NCBI RefSeq assembly: GCF_000422325.1 | Contig: NZ_AULO01000009.1 | Coordinates: 186,001-250,000, forward strand | Source of the DNA: Marinospirillum minutulum DSM 6287 | GTDB lineage: Bacteria > Pseudomonadota > Gammaproteobacteria > Pseudomonadales > Halomonadaceae | Direction of reading: 5' to 3' | DNA length: 64,000 bases | Part shown: positions 7,980 to 17,437 of the stretch, piece after piece | Numbering within the stretch: position 1 is the stretch's first letter | Layout: the number at the start of each line of letters is the position of its first letter | The notes under the pieces: model-generated | The model's database searches: none | What the model saw: only the letters and a program-made list of their open reading frames with translations | What the model was told of the DNA's origin: nothing | Translations under genes and position numbers: made by a program

Positions 7980-10214
7980 ATGCCGTTAATCCAAGTTGCC
8001 CTCCCAACACCCCTGCGTCGCCTATTTGATTATTGGCCAGTTGCAGGAGAACCCTTGCCTGTAGCAGGTGTAAGGGTGAAAGTTCCTTTTGGTCACCGAC
8101 AGATGATTGGCTTGGTTATGGGTATAACAGAAACCAGTGAACTACCTGCTAACCGTATAAAAGCAGCACTAACCTATTTAGACACTAAAGCCCTCTTCTC
8201 TAAACCGCATCTAGATTTTATAAGCTGGATAGCCAGTTATTATCATCAACCACTTGGCGAGGTGGTTAGCGCTGCTTTACCGGCTTTATTGCGTCAAGGG
8301 CAAGCTTTACACCCACCGCAAGAACCACGTTGGCAGTTAACAGAATTAGGTCGTACAACTTCTATTGAAGCGTTAAAGCGAGCACCACGCCAAGCAGCCT
8401 TAATACGCACTTTACAAACCAGTGGTCTTCCCAAAACGCAAAAATCTTTGCAGTCAGAAGGCTTTACCCTAGCCATGCTGCAAGGCTTAGAAAGCAAAAA
8501 ATTAATAGAACTACAAAAACTGGCCACACAAAAAAAAGGTGTAGGCTTACCCCAGCTAGCCCCTGCTGAGCACCTTCCAACCAGTGTGCTTGCCGAAGTT
8601 CCCTTAAAACTAACCAGTGAACAACAAGCGGTAGTGGAATTGCTGGTTAGTAAAGTAGGTGCTTTTAGTCCTGCCCTTTTGCAAGGTGTTACAGGTAGCG
8701 GTAAAACAGAAGTTTACTTGCAGTTAATTCAACACCTATTAGAGCAGGGTAAGCAGGTGTTGGTGTTAATACCCGAAATTGGTTTAACCCCACAAACCCT
8801 CAAGCGTTTTGAACGCCGTTTTAATCGACGAGTGGTAGCTATGCACTCAGGTATGGCAGACAAAGAGCGACTTACGGCTTGGCGTAGTGCGTTAGAAGGG
8901 CGTGCTTCTGTGGTGTTAGGTACAAGATCAGCTATTTTTACACCCCTGCCAAAGCTAGGTTTAATTATTGTTGATGAAGAGCATGACTCATCCTTTAAAC
9001 AGCAAGAAGGTGTGCGCTACCAGGCTAGAGACTTAGCCATTTTACGTGCAAAAAAAGAAAACCTCCCCGTATTACTGGGTTCGGCAACGCCTTCTCTAGA
9101 AAGTTTGGCTAAGGCTAAAGAAGGGGCTTACCTTTGGCTGCATTTAAAACAAAGGCCAGGCGCAGGCGTGCTAGTGCCAGAGCCTAAGCTACTCGATATA
9201 CGTAACCGTCATTTAGTCGGTGGGTTTTCTGAGCCTTTACTTCTAGCCATGGATAAACATTTAAAAGAAGAAAACCAAGTGCTGGTGCTGTTAAACCGCC
9301 GTGGTTTTGCCCCAGTATTAATGTGTACTAGCTGCGGTTGGATAGCAGGGTGCTTGCATTGTGATGCGCGTATGACTTGGCATAGAGAACCCCCAAAACT
9401 GCATTGCCACCATTGCGATCAACAACAACCCCTGCCCACTAACTGCCCACAATGTGTTGAAGGAGAGTTAAAGCCTTTGGGTGCAGGTACAGAAAGGGCA
9501 GAAGAAACACTGCAAGCGCGTTACCCTGATATTCCTGTTATTCGCCTAGATAGAGACAGCGTAAAAAACCGTAACGACCTAGCCAGCAAACTAGATCAAG
9601 TAGCTCGCCAGCGCCCTGCTATTTTATTAGGCACACAAATGTTAGCTAAGGGGCATCATTTTCCTGATGTAACCCTAGCCACCTTATTAAATGCAGATCA
9701 TGGGCTTTATTCTAGCGATCCACGAGCCATGGAACGCACTGCCCAGCTAATTATTCAGGTGGCAGGCAGGGCAGGTAGAGAAGAAAAACCGGGTGAAGTG
9801 ATTATTCAAACGCATCACAGCGATGACCCTAGGTTAGAAAAACTATGCATCGAAGGTTATGAAGCGCTGGCGCTAGATTTGTTAGAAGAAAGAAAAAAAA
9901 TTAACTGGCCACCCTATGCCTACCTAGCCATGTTAAGGGCAGAAGCACCCAAAACAGAACAGGTAGAAGAATTTATGCGCTTGTTAGCTGAACAGGCTAA
10001 CTTGCTGAATCAAGAAGGGGTTACCCTTTTAGGTCCAGTGCCAGCCCCCATGGAAAGGCGGCAGGGTCGTTATCACATGCAATTACTTTTACATGCCAAT
10101 AAACGTGCACCTCTACACCGTCTAATGGCAAGGCTTTTAGCTTGGTTAGAAGGTAGTGCAGAAGCACGCCGAGTACGCTGGTCTTTGGATGTTGACCCAG
10201 AAGATTTATTTTAA
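7980..10214 (+). CDS. priA: Primosomal replication-restart helicase PriA
   Basis: 744 residues, normal PriA length. PriA recognises stalled forks and loads the replicative helicase for restart. The N-terminal DNA-binding part begins LIQVALPTPLRRLFDYW. The helicase core has Walker A GVTGSGKTE (about 235-243), DEEH box (about 331) and motif III GSATPS. A zinc-binding insert has Cys pairs CTSCGW, CLHC, CHHC and CPQC (about 448-490), and VAGRAGR (motif VI) follows. The ATG at 7980 gives the conserved N-terminus, though its RBS is weak. Divergent from rpmE. Confidence 0.96.
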   Translation: MPLIQVALPTPLRRLFDYWPVAGEPLPVAGVRVKVPFGHRQMIGLVMGITETSELPANRIKAALTYLDTKALFSKPHLDFISWIASYYHQPLGEVVSAALPALLRQGQALHPPQEPRWQLTELGRTTSIEALKRAPRQAALIRTLQTSGLPKTQKSLQSEGFTLAMLQGLESKKLIELQKLATQKKGVGLPQLAPAEHLPTSVLAEVPLKLTSEQQAVVELLVSKVGAFSPALLQGVTGSGKTEVYLQLIQHLLEQGKQVLVLIPEIGLTPQTLKRFERRFNRRVVAMHSGMADKERLTAWRSALEGRASVVLGTRSAIFTPLPKLGLIIVDEEHDSSFKQQEGVRYQARDLAILRAKKENLPVLLGSATPSLESLAKAKEGAYLWLHLKQRPGAGVLVPEPKLLDIRNRHLVGGFSEPLLLAMDKHLKEENQVLVLLNRRGFAPVLMCTSCGWIAGCLHCDARMTWHREPPKLHCHHCDQQQPLPTNCPQCVEGELKPLGAGTERAEETLQARYPDIPVIRLDRDSVKNRNDLASKLDQVARQRPAILLGTQMLAKGHHFPDVTLATLLNADHGLYSSDPRAMERTAQLIIQVAGRAGREEKPGEVIIQTHHSDDPRLEKLCIEGYEALALDLLEERKKINWPPYAYLAMLRAEAPKTEQVEEFMRLLAEQANLLNQEGVTLLGPVPAPMERRQGRYHMQLLLHANKRAPLHRLMARLLAWLEGSAEARRVRWSLDVDPEDLF

Positions 10215-10246
10215 ATTAAGGACAAAAAGGACTTGCTTGCTTATCT

Positions 10247-10275
10247 TTGGGTGTATGAATATAGTGAACTATATT
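10247..10275 (+). promoter_or_regulatory. Candidate promoter with overlapping palindromic operator before the minor pilin genes
   Basis: TTGGGT (10247-10252), a 17-base spacer, and TATATT (10270-10275) form a plausible sigma-70 promoter about 45 bases before the first pilin gene. A perfect 8-base inverted repeat with a 2-base spacer, AATATAGT-GA-ACTATATT (10258-10275), covers the end of the spacer and the -10 box. A dimeric regulator bound there would block RNA polymerase. The regulator is unknown. Confidence 0.45.
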
Positions 10276-10319
10276 ATTTTATGTAACAGTTGTTTTGTGT
10301 AACCTAGGATGGGACTTAC

Positions 10320-10856
10320 ATGCTGACTCATCGAAACACTAAAAACTTTTCACCACAGCAAGGGTTTAATCTGCTGGAGCTTTTAGTTGTGCTGGGGTTA
10401 ATTGCCCTAACACTAGGCGTGCTAGTACCCTCAGGGCAAGCAATGTTAGAAAAGAGTCGCTTAGTTAGTGCAACTAACGCTGCCTATAGCGCCCTCCTTT
10501 ATACTCGAAATGACGCAACCCGCCTGAAAACTGATGCTAGGCTTTGTTTTATAACAAGTAAAACGGCAACGCAATGCACCCAAGACGCAAGTGTTTTATT
10601 AGGTACTTTTACTGTAAATGATACTGACCAGAAGCTTGAACAACACCATGAAATAAATGAACAAATTAGCTTGGTTTTCAAGGGTGTAGAAGATAATAAA
10701 ATTGAGTTTGAATCTAGGGGTAATCGAAAACCCAGCGATGAAAATAAAGATGTTTACCTTGAAATAAGCACTGAAAAGCTCAAGCGGCAGGTTGAGGTTT
10801 GTTTTAATGGCCGAGTGCGTATTCGAGAAATACTAGATAAGAGTGAATGCAGATAA
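10320..10856 (+). CDS. Type IV minor pilin, FimT/FimU (GspH-like)
   Basis: A 178-residue prepilin. The leader ends QQG (Gly15), followed by FNLLELLVVLGLIALTLG, so PilD-type prepilin peptidase would cut before Phe16, with the conserved Glu at +5. The hydrophobic N-terminal helix is followed by a globular domain with two Cys pairs (Cys near residues 76 and 85; two more near the C-terminus), as in GspH/FimT minor pilins. These proteins prime pilus assembly at the inner membrane and stay near the tip. First of four adjacent pilin-like genes; RBS AGGATGG upstream. Whether it is closer to FimT or FimU cannot be decided by eye. Confidence 0.85.
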   Translation: MLTHRNTKNFSPQQGFNLLELLVVLGLIALTLGVLVPSGQAMLEKSRLVSATNAAYSALLYTRNDATRLKTDARLCFITSKTATQCTQDASVLLGTFTVNDTDQKLEQHHEINEQISLVFKGVEDNKIEFESRGNRKPSDENKDVYLEISTEKLKRQVEVCFNGRVRIREILDKSECR

Positions 10857-10857
10857 A

Positions 10858-11376
10858 ATGAAACAGCAAGGATTTACTCTACTAGAAGTACTAATCGCAG
10901 GCTTGGTGATTACCCTAGGTTTAGTCGCTGTGGTAACTATGCAGGTGGGTAGTCAACAAAGGGGTTTTGAAACCCACCAAAAAAACCTAGCTGGGCTGTA
11001 TGCACAAGACCTGCAAGCTAGGTTAAATGCTGATGCTTGTTACCTTAGTAAGCAAGATGAAAACGCACGAAAAAAATTTATTGAAAATAATCCAACTGAT
11101 AAAGGGCTCGATGCTTTTATTGAAAAACATGAAACTGAATGGCGCAGCAAGCATTTTAAAGATTCAAGAGCGAGTTGGCGTAGTGATTTAATAGCTGTAT
11201 ATCATCCGCAAAACGAAATAGCAGGTGAGAATAAAATAAATAGAATAGTAAGAACTCTAGATGAGAATAGCTACTGGGAGTTTGAGTTAACTATAAAACC
11301 CACTAATGCAAAAAAAGACGAAGTAAAACAGAGTCTTATAGTTCGATATGAAAAAGATGGTTGTAAGGGTAATTAA
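10858..11376 (+). CDS. pilV: Type IV minor pilin PilV-like
   Basis: 172 residues from the ATG at 10858. A GTG at 10843 in frame would add five residues and overlap the previous gene; the shorter form gives the usual compact leader MKQQG. The class III signal QQG-FTLLEVLIAGLVITLG has the cleavage Gly and Glu+5, and the segment after it (VAVVTMQ...) resembles PilV/GspI proteins. The C-terminal half is charged and not closely recognisable. It sits between the FimT/U-like and PilW-like genes, the standard position of PilV. Confidence 0.82.
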   Translation: MKQQGFTLLEVLIAGLVITLGLVAVVTMQVGSQQRGFETHQKNLAGLYAQDLQARLNADACYLSKQDENARKKFIENNPTDKGLDAFIEKHETEWRSKHFKDSRASWRSDLIAVYHPQNEIAGENKINRIVRTLDENSYWEFELTIKPTNAKKDEVKQSLIVRYEKDGCKGN

Positions 11377-12012
11377 TTGAAAAATAAAGCTAAACAAGAA
11401 GGTTTTACTTTAATAGAGCAGCTAATTACCCTAGCTTTAGGTGCTTTGCTTATGGCAGGTATCGCTACTAGTGTTAGCGCTATAACCCGAGCACAAAACC
11501 TGACGCAAGACTATGGCAATCTGTATGAGTCTTTAAGCTTTATTACTTCTAGTTTAGCCAGAAGCACTCGAGGTGCAGAAAAAGTTAATGCTACTAGCAG
11601 TAATACTCAACTAAGTATCAAAATAAATAGTAACGCAGATAGGGAAACACAAAGCTGCTTAGCTAAAAAGATGCAGCAGAATTTTACTGAAACCTACTCA
11701 CTCGTAGATAACAAGCTAGTGTGCGAAGTGGAGTATGCTACGGGTGGCTCTACAGTTAGCCATTCAGAAGTTATAGCCTTTGGTGTTACTAAACTAAACT
11801 TAGAATGTGCAAAAATTGAAATCGGTACAGATAAATTAATAGAGTTTAAAGCGTGCGAAGAAACCACGCTAGGTGAAGTAATTGCGGTAAGAGTAGGGTT
11901 AATACTAGATAAAAATGAATTTTTAGAAATAGAAAAAGACTTTGAATATAATAGTACTTTCTATTTGCGATCTAAGCATGATAATAAAATAAAGAATAAT
12001 AAAAATAATTAA
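11377..12012 (+). CDS. pilW: Type IV minor pilin PilW-like (TTG start)
   Basis: 211 residues. There is no ATG at the 5' end: the frame opens with TTG at 11377, directly after the TAA stop of the previous gene, with AAGGG 7 bases upstream. The leader KQEG is followed by FTLIEQLITLALGALLMAGIA, giving the prepilin peptidase site and Glu+5, as in PilW. The globular part has four or so Cys residues and many Asn/Lys, and is shorter than typical PilW (around 250-330 aa). It acts with the neighbouring minor pilins in pilus priming. The identity rests on leader and position. Confidence 0.8.
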   Translation: MKNKAKQEGFTLIEQLITLALGALLMAGIATSVSAITRAQNLTQDYGNLYESLSFITSSLARSTRGAEKVNATSSNTQLSIKINSNADRETQSCLAKKMQQNFTETYSLVDNKLVCEVEYATGGSTVSHSEVIAFGVTKLNLECAKIEIGTDKLIEFKACEETTLGEVIAVRVGLILDKNEFLEIEKDFEYNSTFYLRSKHDNKIKNNKNN

Positions 12013-12029
12013 TATTAAAAGGAGTCGAT

Positions 12030-13559
12030 ATGAAAACTCAGCCTAAAAAACGTAATACTCAGCAAGGCTATATTTTAGTTGTAGCCTTAATTGCCATGCT
12101 ATTTGTAGGTGCTGTTTTTGTTGCATCTTCTAATCGCTCTGGCGCAGAAGAACGCCTTGCTACCAGTCAAGTCCATGCCGCTAGCCTAGAGTCAGCCATT
12201 TATGCGGGAATGTACCGTGTTGAAACAACTAGCAACTCTAATAATGCAGATGGTGATTCTGCAGCTTCTGTATGTGAAGCTATTAAAAGTGAGCTAAGTG
12301 ATGAGTTATTAGCTATTAAAAAGACTTTTCAAACTGCTACAGACAATAACCCGGCCATTTATTGGAAGTTAGTGAAGCTAGGTAGTTGTAAAGATTACAC
12401 GGGTGATGATCCTAAGGTTGAAAAAGAGTTTCAATTTAATTTGATTGCTTGGCAAGGCGATGAAAGTAAGCCCATTAGTCGTATTGCTGGAAACGGAAAA
12501 ATTTTAATAAAAAATAACAACCCTGAACCTAATGGTGTTATAGACGGCTTAAATAACGTCTTTAACCAACATGGTTTTGGTAATAATGCTGCTGTTACTT
12601 CAGGAACCCTATCACTTACGGGTGGTGCTGAAGTAAAGGGCAATGTAGCGGCTAGCGGAATAGTTATCAAAGGTGGTGCTGAAATCACTGATGGAAATCT
12701 GGCTTATGAAGAAATAGATATGCCTAACAATATGAAAGATAAGAACTGGTATAAAAAAGCAGAAAAAATGCTACTGGATGAAAAAATTAAAGTTGATCCA
12801 CTAGGCTTAGAAAAAGCAATGAATGAAAGCTTTTATACGGATCAAGATGACAAAGAAATACTACTTAACAACCTACCAAAAGCTAGTGTCAGAGATGCTT
12901 TTGCAAACTTAGAGCATGGGCAGAAAAAAGAAATGGGTCAGTTTCCATTTCAACGAGCCAGAATAACGCCAGAAAAATTTGAAGTCTATAATGCTGATTG
13001 GCGAGTGGAAGACCATCAAGAAGTTGATATTCCTATTTATTCACCAGTTTCATTGTTAGGTGAAGATGTAAGTTTAAGAGTATTTGATGACTTTAAAATT
13101 AATAGCGGTGGCAAAGACCCTTCTTTAACTATTTCAGGGGGTAGAGTCATACTTTTTATTGATGGTGATGTAGAAATGAATGGTGGTGCTAGTATGCAAA
13201 TAGACTCAGACTCTAGTCTTACGCTAATTGTTACTGGCGAATTCAAGTTAACGGGTGGGTTTGAGTTTTTAAATAAAAATGCCGTTAACGATAAGGGTGA
13301 ACCTTTATTTACCTTGCTATCAACTTATGCTGGTAAAAAAGAAGCAGTTAAAATATCAGGTGGTACTAAGCTTTATGGGGTGGTTTATGCTTTATCTGAT
13401 TTAAAGCTTGGTGGTTCAGGTACCATTGTAGGTCAAGCTTTTGCTGCTAATATAAATGCTAACGGTGGTACAGCAATAGATTATCAGCCTGCTTTTGGAG
13501 ATGGGGGTACTGATGCGTTTACTCCTGAACTCGACAGCGACTTCGAAATTAACTATTAA
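12030..13559 (+). CDS. Large PilX-like protein with Gly-rich beta-solenoid-like region
   Basis: 509 residues with a strong RBS (AAAGGAG). The N-terminus QQGYILVVALIAMLFVGAVFVASSNRSGAEE is a PilX_N-type segment: Gly before Tyr, a hydrophobic helix, then the SxxRSxAEE-like signature found in PilX proteins. Normal PilX is only about 150-200 residues. Here residues about 190-220 and 360-490 carry repeated short beta strands punctuated by GG turns (SLTGGAEVKG, VIKGGAEITDG, VEMNGGASM, FKLTGGFEF, VKISGGTKLYG, LKLGGSGTIVG). This pattern resembles bactofilin-like or right-handed beta-helix domains and the DUF7305 type of PilX-associated domain. No PilY1 follows. I infer a pilus-tip or surface role; the function is not established. 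Confidence 0.75.
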   Translation: MKTQPKKRNTQQGYILVVALIAMLFVGAVFVASSNRSGAEERLATSQVHAASLESAIYAGMYRVETTSNSNNADGDSAASVCEAIKSELSDELLAIKKTFQTATDNNPAIYWKLVKLGSCKDYTGDDPKVEKEFQFNLIAWQGDESKPISRIAGNGKILIKNNNPEPNGVIDGLNNVFNQHGFGNNAAVTSGTLSLTGGAEVKGNVAASGIVIKGGAEITDGNLAYEEIDMPNNMKDKNWYKKAEKMLLDEKIKVDPLGLEKAMNESFYTDQDDKEILLNNLPKASVRDAFANLEHGQKKEMGQFPFQRARITPEKFEVYNADWRVEDHQEVDIPIYSPVSLLGEDVSLRVFDDFKINSGGKDPSLTISGGRVILFIDGDVEMNGGASMQIDSDSSLTLIVTGEFKLTGGFEFLNKNAVNDKGEPLFTLLSTYAGKKEAVKISGGTKLYGVVYALSDLKLGGSGTIVGQAFAANINANGGTAIDYQPAFGDGGTDAFTPELDSDFEINY

Positions 13560-13566
13560 CCTAAAC

Positions 13567-13588
13567 AAAGGCAGCCAAGGCTGCCTTT
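13567..13588. terminator. Bidirectional intrinsic terminator after the pilin genes and ygiQ
   Basis: A perfect stem AAAGGCAGCC / GGCTGCCTTT (13567-13576 and 13579-13588) with a 2-base AA centre. T-rich sequence follows on the plus strand and A-rich sequence precedes it. It lies between convergent genes. Confidence 0.85.
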
Positions 13589-13611
13589 ATTATTTTAGCT
13601 CTACTATTTTT

Positions 13612-15828
13612 CTAAGCCCTTTTCTTTGACTTGGTTCGGTTGCCTGCCTTGGGTTTGCCTCTAGGTGGTAGGCCAGTATGCTGAGTTAAAATTCTAGCCT
13701 TGCCTTGAAACTGTTTGGCTTTTTCAGTGCCTTTGATTGGGTCAGTGGGTGGTACTAGGTGTTTTTTGCTATAGCCAATTAAATCTGTTCTACCCATAGT
13801 GGTTAAAGCTTCGCGCAGCATTGGCCAGTTTTTTGGGTCGTGGTAGCGTAAAAAAGCCTTGTGCAAACGGCGCTGGCGCTCACCTTTAATGGGTTCTAGC
13901 TTGTCACTTTTATAGTCGACCTTGCTAAGTGGGTTACGCTCGGTGTGGTACATGGTGGTGGCGGTTGCCATAGGCGAAGGATAAAACGCTTGTACTTGGT
14001 CGGCTCTTAACCCCTTGCCTTTTAACCAAAGCGCCAAGTTCATCATATCTTCATCATTAGTGCCTGGGTGGGCGGCAATAAAGTAGGGAATTAAGTACTG
14101 TTTTTTACCTGCTTCTTTAGAAAACTTATTAAAAAGCTGCTCAAAGCGGTCGTAGCTGTCGATGCCCGGCTTCATCATTTTTGATAAAGGCCCAGCTTCG
14201 GTATGTTCAGGGGCAATTTTTAAGTAGCCCCCTACATGGTGAGTAACCAGTTCTTTGATGTATTCAGGTGATTCTACGGCTAGGTCATAACGCAGACCTG
14301 AAGCAATTAATACTTTTTTAACACCAGGCAGTGTACGTGCTTCTTTGTAGAGTTCTATTAAAGCACTGTGATCGGTATTTAAGTTAGAACAGATGCCGGG
14401 AAAAACACACGAAGGTCGGCGGCAAGAAGCTTCTACCTTAGGGTCTTTGCAGGCTAGGCGGTACATATTGGCGGTAGGACCACCCAAATCAGACACTATG
14501 CCAGTAAAGCCTTTAACCTTGTCGCGCATGGCTTCAATTTCACGCAGAATAGAATCTTTAGAACGGTTTTGAATAATGCGTCCTTCATGTTCGGTAATTG
14601 AACAAAAGGTACAGCCACCAAAACAACCACGCATAATATTCACTGAAAAACGTATCATATCCCAAGCGGGAATTTTGGCATCACCATAAACAGGGTGAGG
14701 CGCACGGGCATAGGGTTGGTCAAATACTGCGTCCATTTCCTCGGTGGATAAAGGTATGGGTGGTGGGTTAATCCATAAATCTTGTTCGCCGTGTTTTTGA
14801 ACAAGTGCACGGGCATTGCCTGGGTTGGTTTCTAGGTGAAGTACACGGTTAGCATGGGCATAAAGCACTGGGTCTTTACTTACCCGTTCAAAGCTAGGTA
14901 AGCGAATAACACTTTTAGAGCGGTGGGTGCTGGTGACTAGCTTTTCGAGTTTGCGGCGTTCGGCAGCCTGTTCAGCAGTGAGTAGTTCTAGTGCCTGTTC
15001 GGTTTGGTTGTCATAATTTAAGTTATCTAAGGGCGGCTGCTTTTGCTGTTCTACAGCGCAGGCCTCAGTATCTTGAGTATTCACATAGGGGTTAATAATT
15101 TTATCAATACGACCGGGGCGGTCAACTCGAGTGGAGTCAATTTCTAGCCAGTCCGCTGGCGTATCTTTGCGAATAAAAGCTGTGCCGCGTACATCAGTAA
15201 TGCTGCTGATAGCTTCACCCTGAGCTATACGGTGGGTTACTTCTATTAAGGCGCGTTCAGCATTACCAAAGAGTAAAATATCGGCTTTAGCATCAACTAA
15301 AATAGAGCGACGAACCTTATCTTGCCAATAGTCGTAGTGGGCAATGCGTCTTAGTGATGCTTCAATACCGCCGAGTACAACAGGCACATCCTTCCAAGCT
15401 TCTTTACAGCGTTGGGTATAAACAAGGCTGGCACGGTCGGGGCGCTTACCTCCGATATCTCCGGGGGTGTAAGCATCATCAGAACGAATTTTGCGTTCTG
15501 CAGTATAGCGGTTAATCATGGAATCCATGTTGCCAGCCGTTACCCCAAAATAGAGTTCGGGCTTGCCTAGTTTCATAAAATCTTCTTTAGAGTGCCAGTC
15601 TGGCTGAGCAATAATGCCAACTCGAAAACCCTGTGCTTCAAGTGTGCGGCCTATGACCGCCATGCCAAAGGAAGGGTGATCAACATAGGCATCACCGGTT
15701 ACGAGTATAATGTCGCACCTATCCCAGCCTAATAAATCCATTTCCTCGCGGCTCATGGGTAAAAAAGGCGCTGTGCCAAAGCATTCAGCCCAGTATTTTG
15801 GATAATCAAAGATTTTACGAACAGACAT
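13612..15828 (-). CDS. ygiQ: YgiQ family radical SAM protein
   Basis: 738 residues, full length for the family. The N-terminal part (about 1-340) is the UPF0313 domain with a B12-binding-like fold region ([36 protein letters not shown]). The radical SAM core follows with the iron-sulfur Cys triad at Cys402, Cys406 and Cys409 (GCFGGCTFC). A further Cys-rich stretch ([13 protein letters not shown]) and a basic C-terminal tail close the protein. Its reaction is not known. It reads towards the pilin genes, and its start is divergent from the small barrel gene at 15941. Confidence 0.93.
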   Translation of the reverse strand: MSVRKIFDYPKYWAECFGTAPFLPMSREEMDLLGWDRCDIILVTGDAYVDHPSFGMAVIGRTLEAQGFRVGIIAQPDWHSKEDFMKLGKPELYFGVTAGNMDSMINRYTAERKIRSDDAYTPGDIGGKRPDRASLVYTQRCKEAWKDVPVVLGGIEASLRRIAHYDYWQDKVRRSILVDAKADILLFGNAERALIEVTHRIAQGEAISSITDVRGTAFIRKDTPADWLEIDSTRVDRPGRIDKIINPYVNTQDTEACAVEQQKQPPLDNLNYDNQTEQALELLTAEQAAERRKLEKLVTSTHRSKSVIRLPSFERVSKDPVLYAHANRVLHLETNPGNARALVQKHGEQDLWINPPPIPLSTEEMDAVFDQPYARAPHPVYGDAKIPAWDMIRFSVNIMRGCFGGCTFCSITEHEGRIIQNRSKDSILREIEAMRDKVKGFTGIVSDLGGPTANMYRLACKDPKVEASCRRPSCVFPGICSNLNTDHSALIELYKEARTLPGVKKVLIASGLRYDLAVESPEYIKELVTHHVGGYLKIAPEHTEAGPLSKMMKPGIDSYDRFEQLFNKFSKEAGKKQYLIPYFIAAHPGTNDEDMMNLALWLKGKGLRADQVQAFYPSPMATATTMYHTERNPLSKVDYKSDKLEPIKGERQRRLHKAFLRYHDPKNWPMLREALTTMGRTDLIGYSKKHLVPPTDPIKGTEKAKQFQGKARILTQHTGLPPRGKPKAGNRTKSKKRA

Positions 15829-15940
15829 GAAGGGTACCGAGTGCAGCAGAAGGAAAATTGATATAAATCATTTTACCCTAAGCTAGGTGAAGCGTCAGGT
15901 AAAAAGCGTTATCCTGCTGTAAAATTTAAAGAGGTGGTCT

Positions 15941-16495
15941 ATGAGGTTTAAGTTTTTACACTCTTCACAAGCAGCTTTTTTGTTACTAGTGCTTCTAGTA
16001 GGTTTGGCTGTTAGCCCTAGTTCTAGGGCTGAAACCTTACCTTTGTTTGGGGTTAGGCTGGCAGCAGTGAATACAAACTTTAGTGGTTTGAATGAAACAA
16101 CGGCTAGTGGTTATGGTTTTATTTTAGGTGTGACTGAGGTTGCTTACCGAGTTTATGCCGATTTAAATTTTTATTCTTGGGACTCTGCCAGCACTCGTAC
16201 TATTCACGCTAACTATGATTACCTTTGGCGAGCCGGAGAAACTTGGCGACCTTTTGCAGGTGTGTATGGTGGCTTGGTAGATTTAGAACTGGATGCAGCA
16301 AAAAACTACCAGTCAGGAGCTTCAGCAGGTGTGCAAGCTGGGGTGTTGTTTCCCTTAAGAAAAAGTGGCTGGCAGGTAGAAACGGGTCTGCGTTTTGGTG
16401 GTTTTGATGCTAAGTTAACTAATCCAACGACACAGCAGGATGTAAAAATTAAAAGCCAAGCAGAAGTTTTTATAGTATTAAACTTTTCTTCTTAA
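15941..16495 (+). CDS. Predicted outer-membrane beta-barrel protein, unknown function
   Basis: 184 residues with a clear Sec signal peptide (hydrophobic stretch about 12-28, cleavage after a SRA-like site near 30). The rest is alternating hydrophobic/polar strands with aromatic girdle residues (YRVYADLNFYSW, FAGVYGGLVDLEL, VQAGVLFPL, VETGLRFGGF) and a terminal strand VFIVLNFSS ending near Phe. This is the pattern of a small 8-stranded outer-membrane barrel such as OmpW/YfaZ-like proteins. I do not recognise a specific family. RBS AGAGGTGG precedes the ATG. Its stop overlaps tail-to-tail with the DUF3943 gene stop within TTAA (16492-16495). Confidence 0.7.
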   Translation: MRFKFLHSSQAAFLLLVLLVGLAVSPSSRAETLPLFGVRLAAVNTNFSGLNETTASGYGFILGVTEVAYRVYADLNFYSWDSASTRTIHANYDYLWRAGETWRPFAGVYGGLVDLELDAAKNYQSGASAGVQAGVLFPLRKSGWQVETGLRFGGFDAKLTNPTTQQDVKIKSQAEVFIVLNFSS

Positions 16496-17358
16496 AAACC
16501 ATATTTAACTTCTAAGCCTATCCAACCAGGTTCAGCAACCTGTCCTTTGCCAGGAGTAAAACTTGAGCGAGGTGGCTTAACAACCCAGCCACTGCTTAGA
16601 CCAGATAACTCAGATGCTTCGCCATTAAGTAGGCGGTTTATCCCAGCAGAGGTAGTGCCAGCAGGGTTTAAAAGCACTAGAGTGGTTTTTCCAAGAAAAG
16701 AGGAGCCCATTACTAGGTTGTTATTTGCCTCTATGCGTTTTTCCCATATATAAAAGGCTTCACCTATAACGGAACCAATTAACGGGGTGATAATAATGTC
16801 TTGCTTGGAAGGTACTTCTGCAAAGGCTTCAATACCCATTTCCCATAAAAAACTAGACATTAAAAAAGAATAGGCTCCAGATTCAAGCGGAGTCAGCCCT
16901 TGATTACGAGCTACCATGTAATAGGCAGCACCAAAATAAGGGTGACCAATATAGTTAATTTCCCACTCGTCTTGGTCCCAAACTGGGCCGGCTCGGTTGT
17001 TTTCTAACCACTTATCACCCAGGGTGTTGAACTTCATTTCGTCTCTATCCCATTTAGAGACACTTTCAGGCATAACATAAAGTAGCGCCATAATTCCTAG
17101 CGATAAAATACCCATATTACGTGTTTCTGTAACCATACTGCTGTATTTTTCTGAGCGGGGTCTAGCTGCTAGGTTGGTGTTACTGCTGGTTAGTTGTGTA
17201 GCTGTTGGGCTAGCTAACCAGTATTGGCAAGCAAGGCTATGGCACTTAAGCAAGGAGGTGTACTGGTCGGAAGGTGTAAGGTAGGTGTTGTTAGTCTGAG
17301 CCATAAGGGGAAGACTAAAAAAGACCAGTAGAAGCGCCAGTATTCTTCTTATTTGCAT
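16492..17358 (-). CDS. DUF3943 family exported protein
   Basis: 288 residues from the ATG at 17358, chosen because it gives a normal signal peptide (MQIRRILALLLVFFSLPLMA); the open frame to 17409 would put 17 extra residues before it. The central part has features I associate with DUF3943: HPYFGAAYYMVARNQG, SSFLWEMGIEAFAEVPS, and IITPLIGSVIGEAFY. The C-terminus has aromatic-ending strand-like segments (WIGLEVKYGF), suggesting outer-membrane association. Function is unknown. The adjacent convergent gene also codes for a predicted outer-membrane protein. Confidence 0.72.
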   Translation of the reverse strand: MQIRRILALLLVFFSLPLMAQTNNTYLTPSDQYTSLLKCHSLACQYWLASPTATQLTSSNTNLAARPRSEKYSSMVTETRNMGILSLGIMALLYVMPESVSKWDRDEMKFNTLGDKWLENNRAGPVWDQDEWEINYIGHPYFGAAYYMVARNQGLTPLESGAYSFLMSSFLWEMGIEAFAEVPSKQDIIITPLIGSVIGEAFYIWEKRIEANNNLVMGSSFLGKTTLVLLNPAGTTSAGINRLLNGEASELSGLSSGWVVKPPRSSFTPGKGQVAEPGWIGLEVKYGF

Positions 17359-17419
17359 AATAATAGACTTGCTGAGATGGGTTATCTGTAAGGCGCGGAA
17401 GTATAACATGAAAAAATAA

Positions 17420-17437
17420 GGGCGGCCTAAGCCGCCC
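17420..17437 (-). terminator. Intrinsic terminator overlapping the end of the 52-aa gene
   Basis: Stem GGGCGGC / GCCGCCC (17420-17426 and 17431-17437) with a four-base loop. On the minus strand it is followed by TTATTTTTT. The stop codon of the small gene (17427-17429) lies in the loop, so the terminator begins inside the coding region. Confidence 0.85.
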
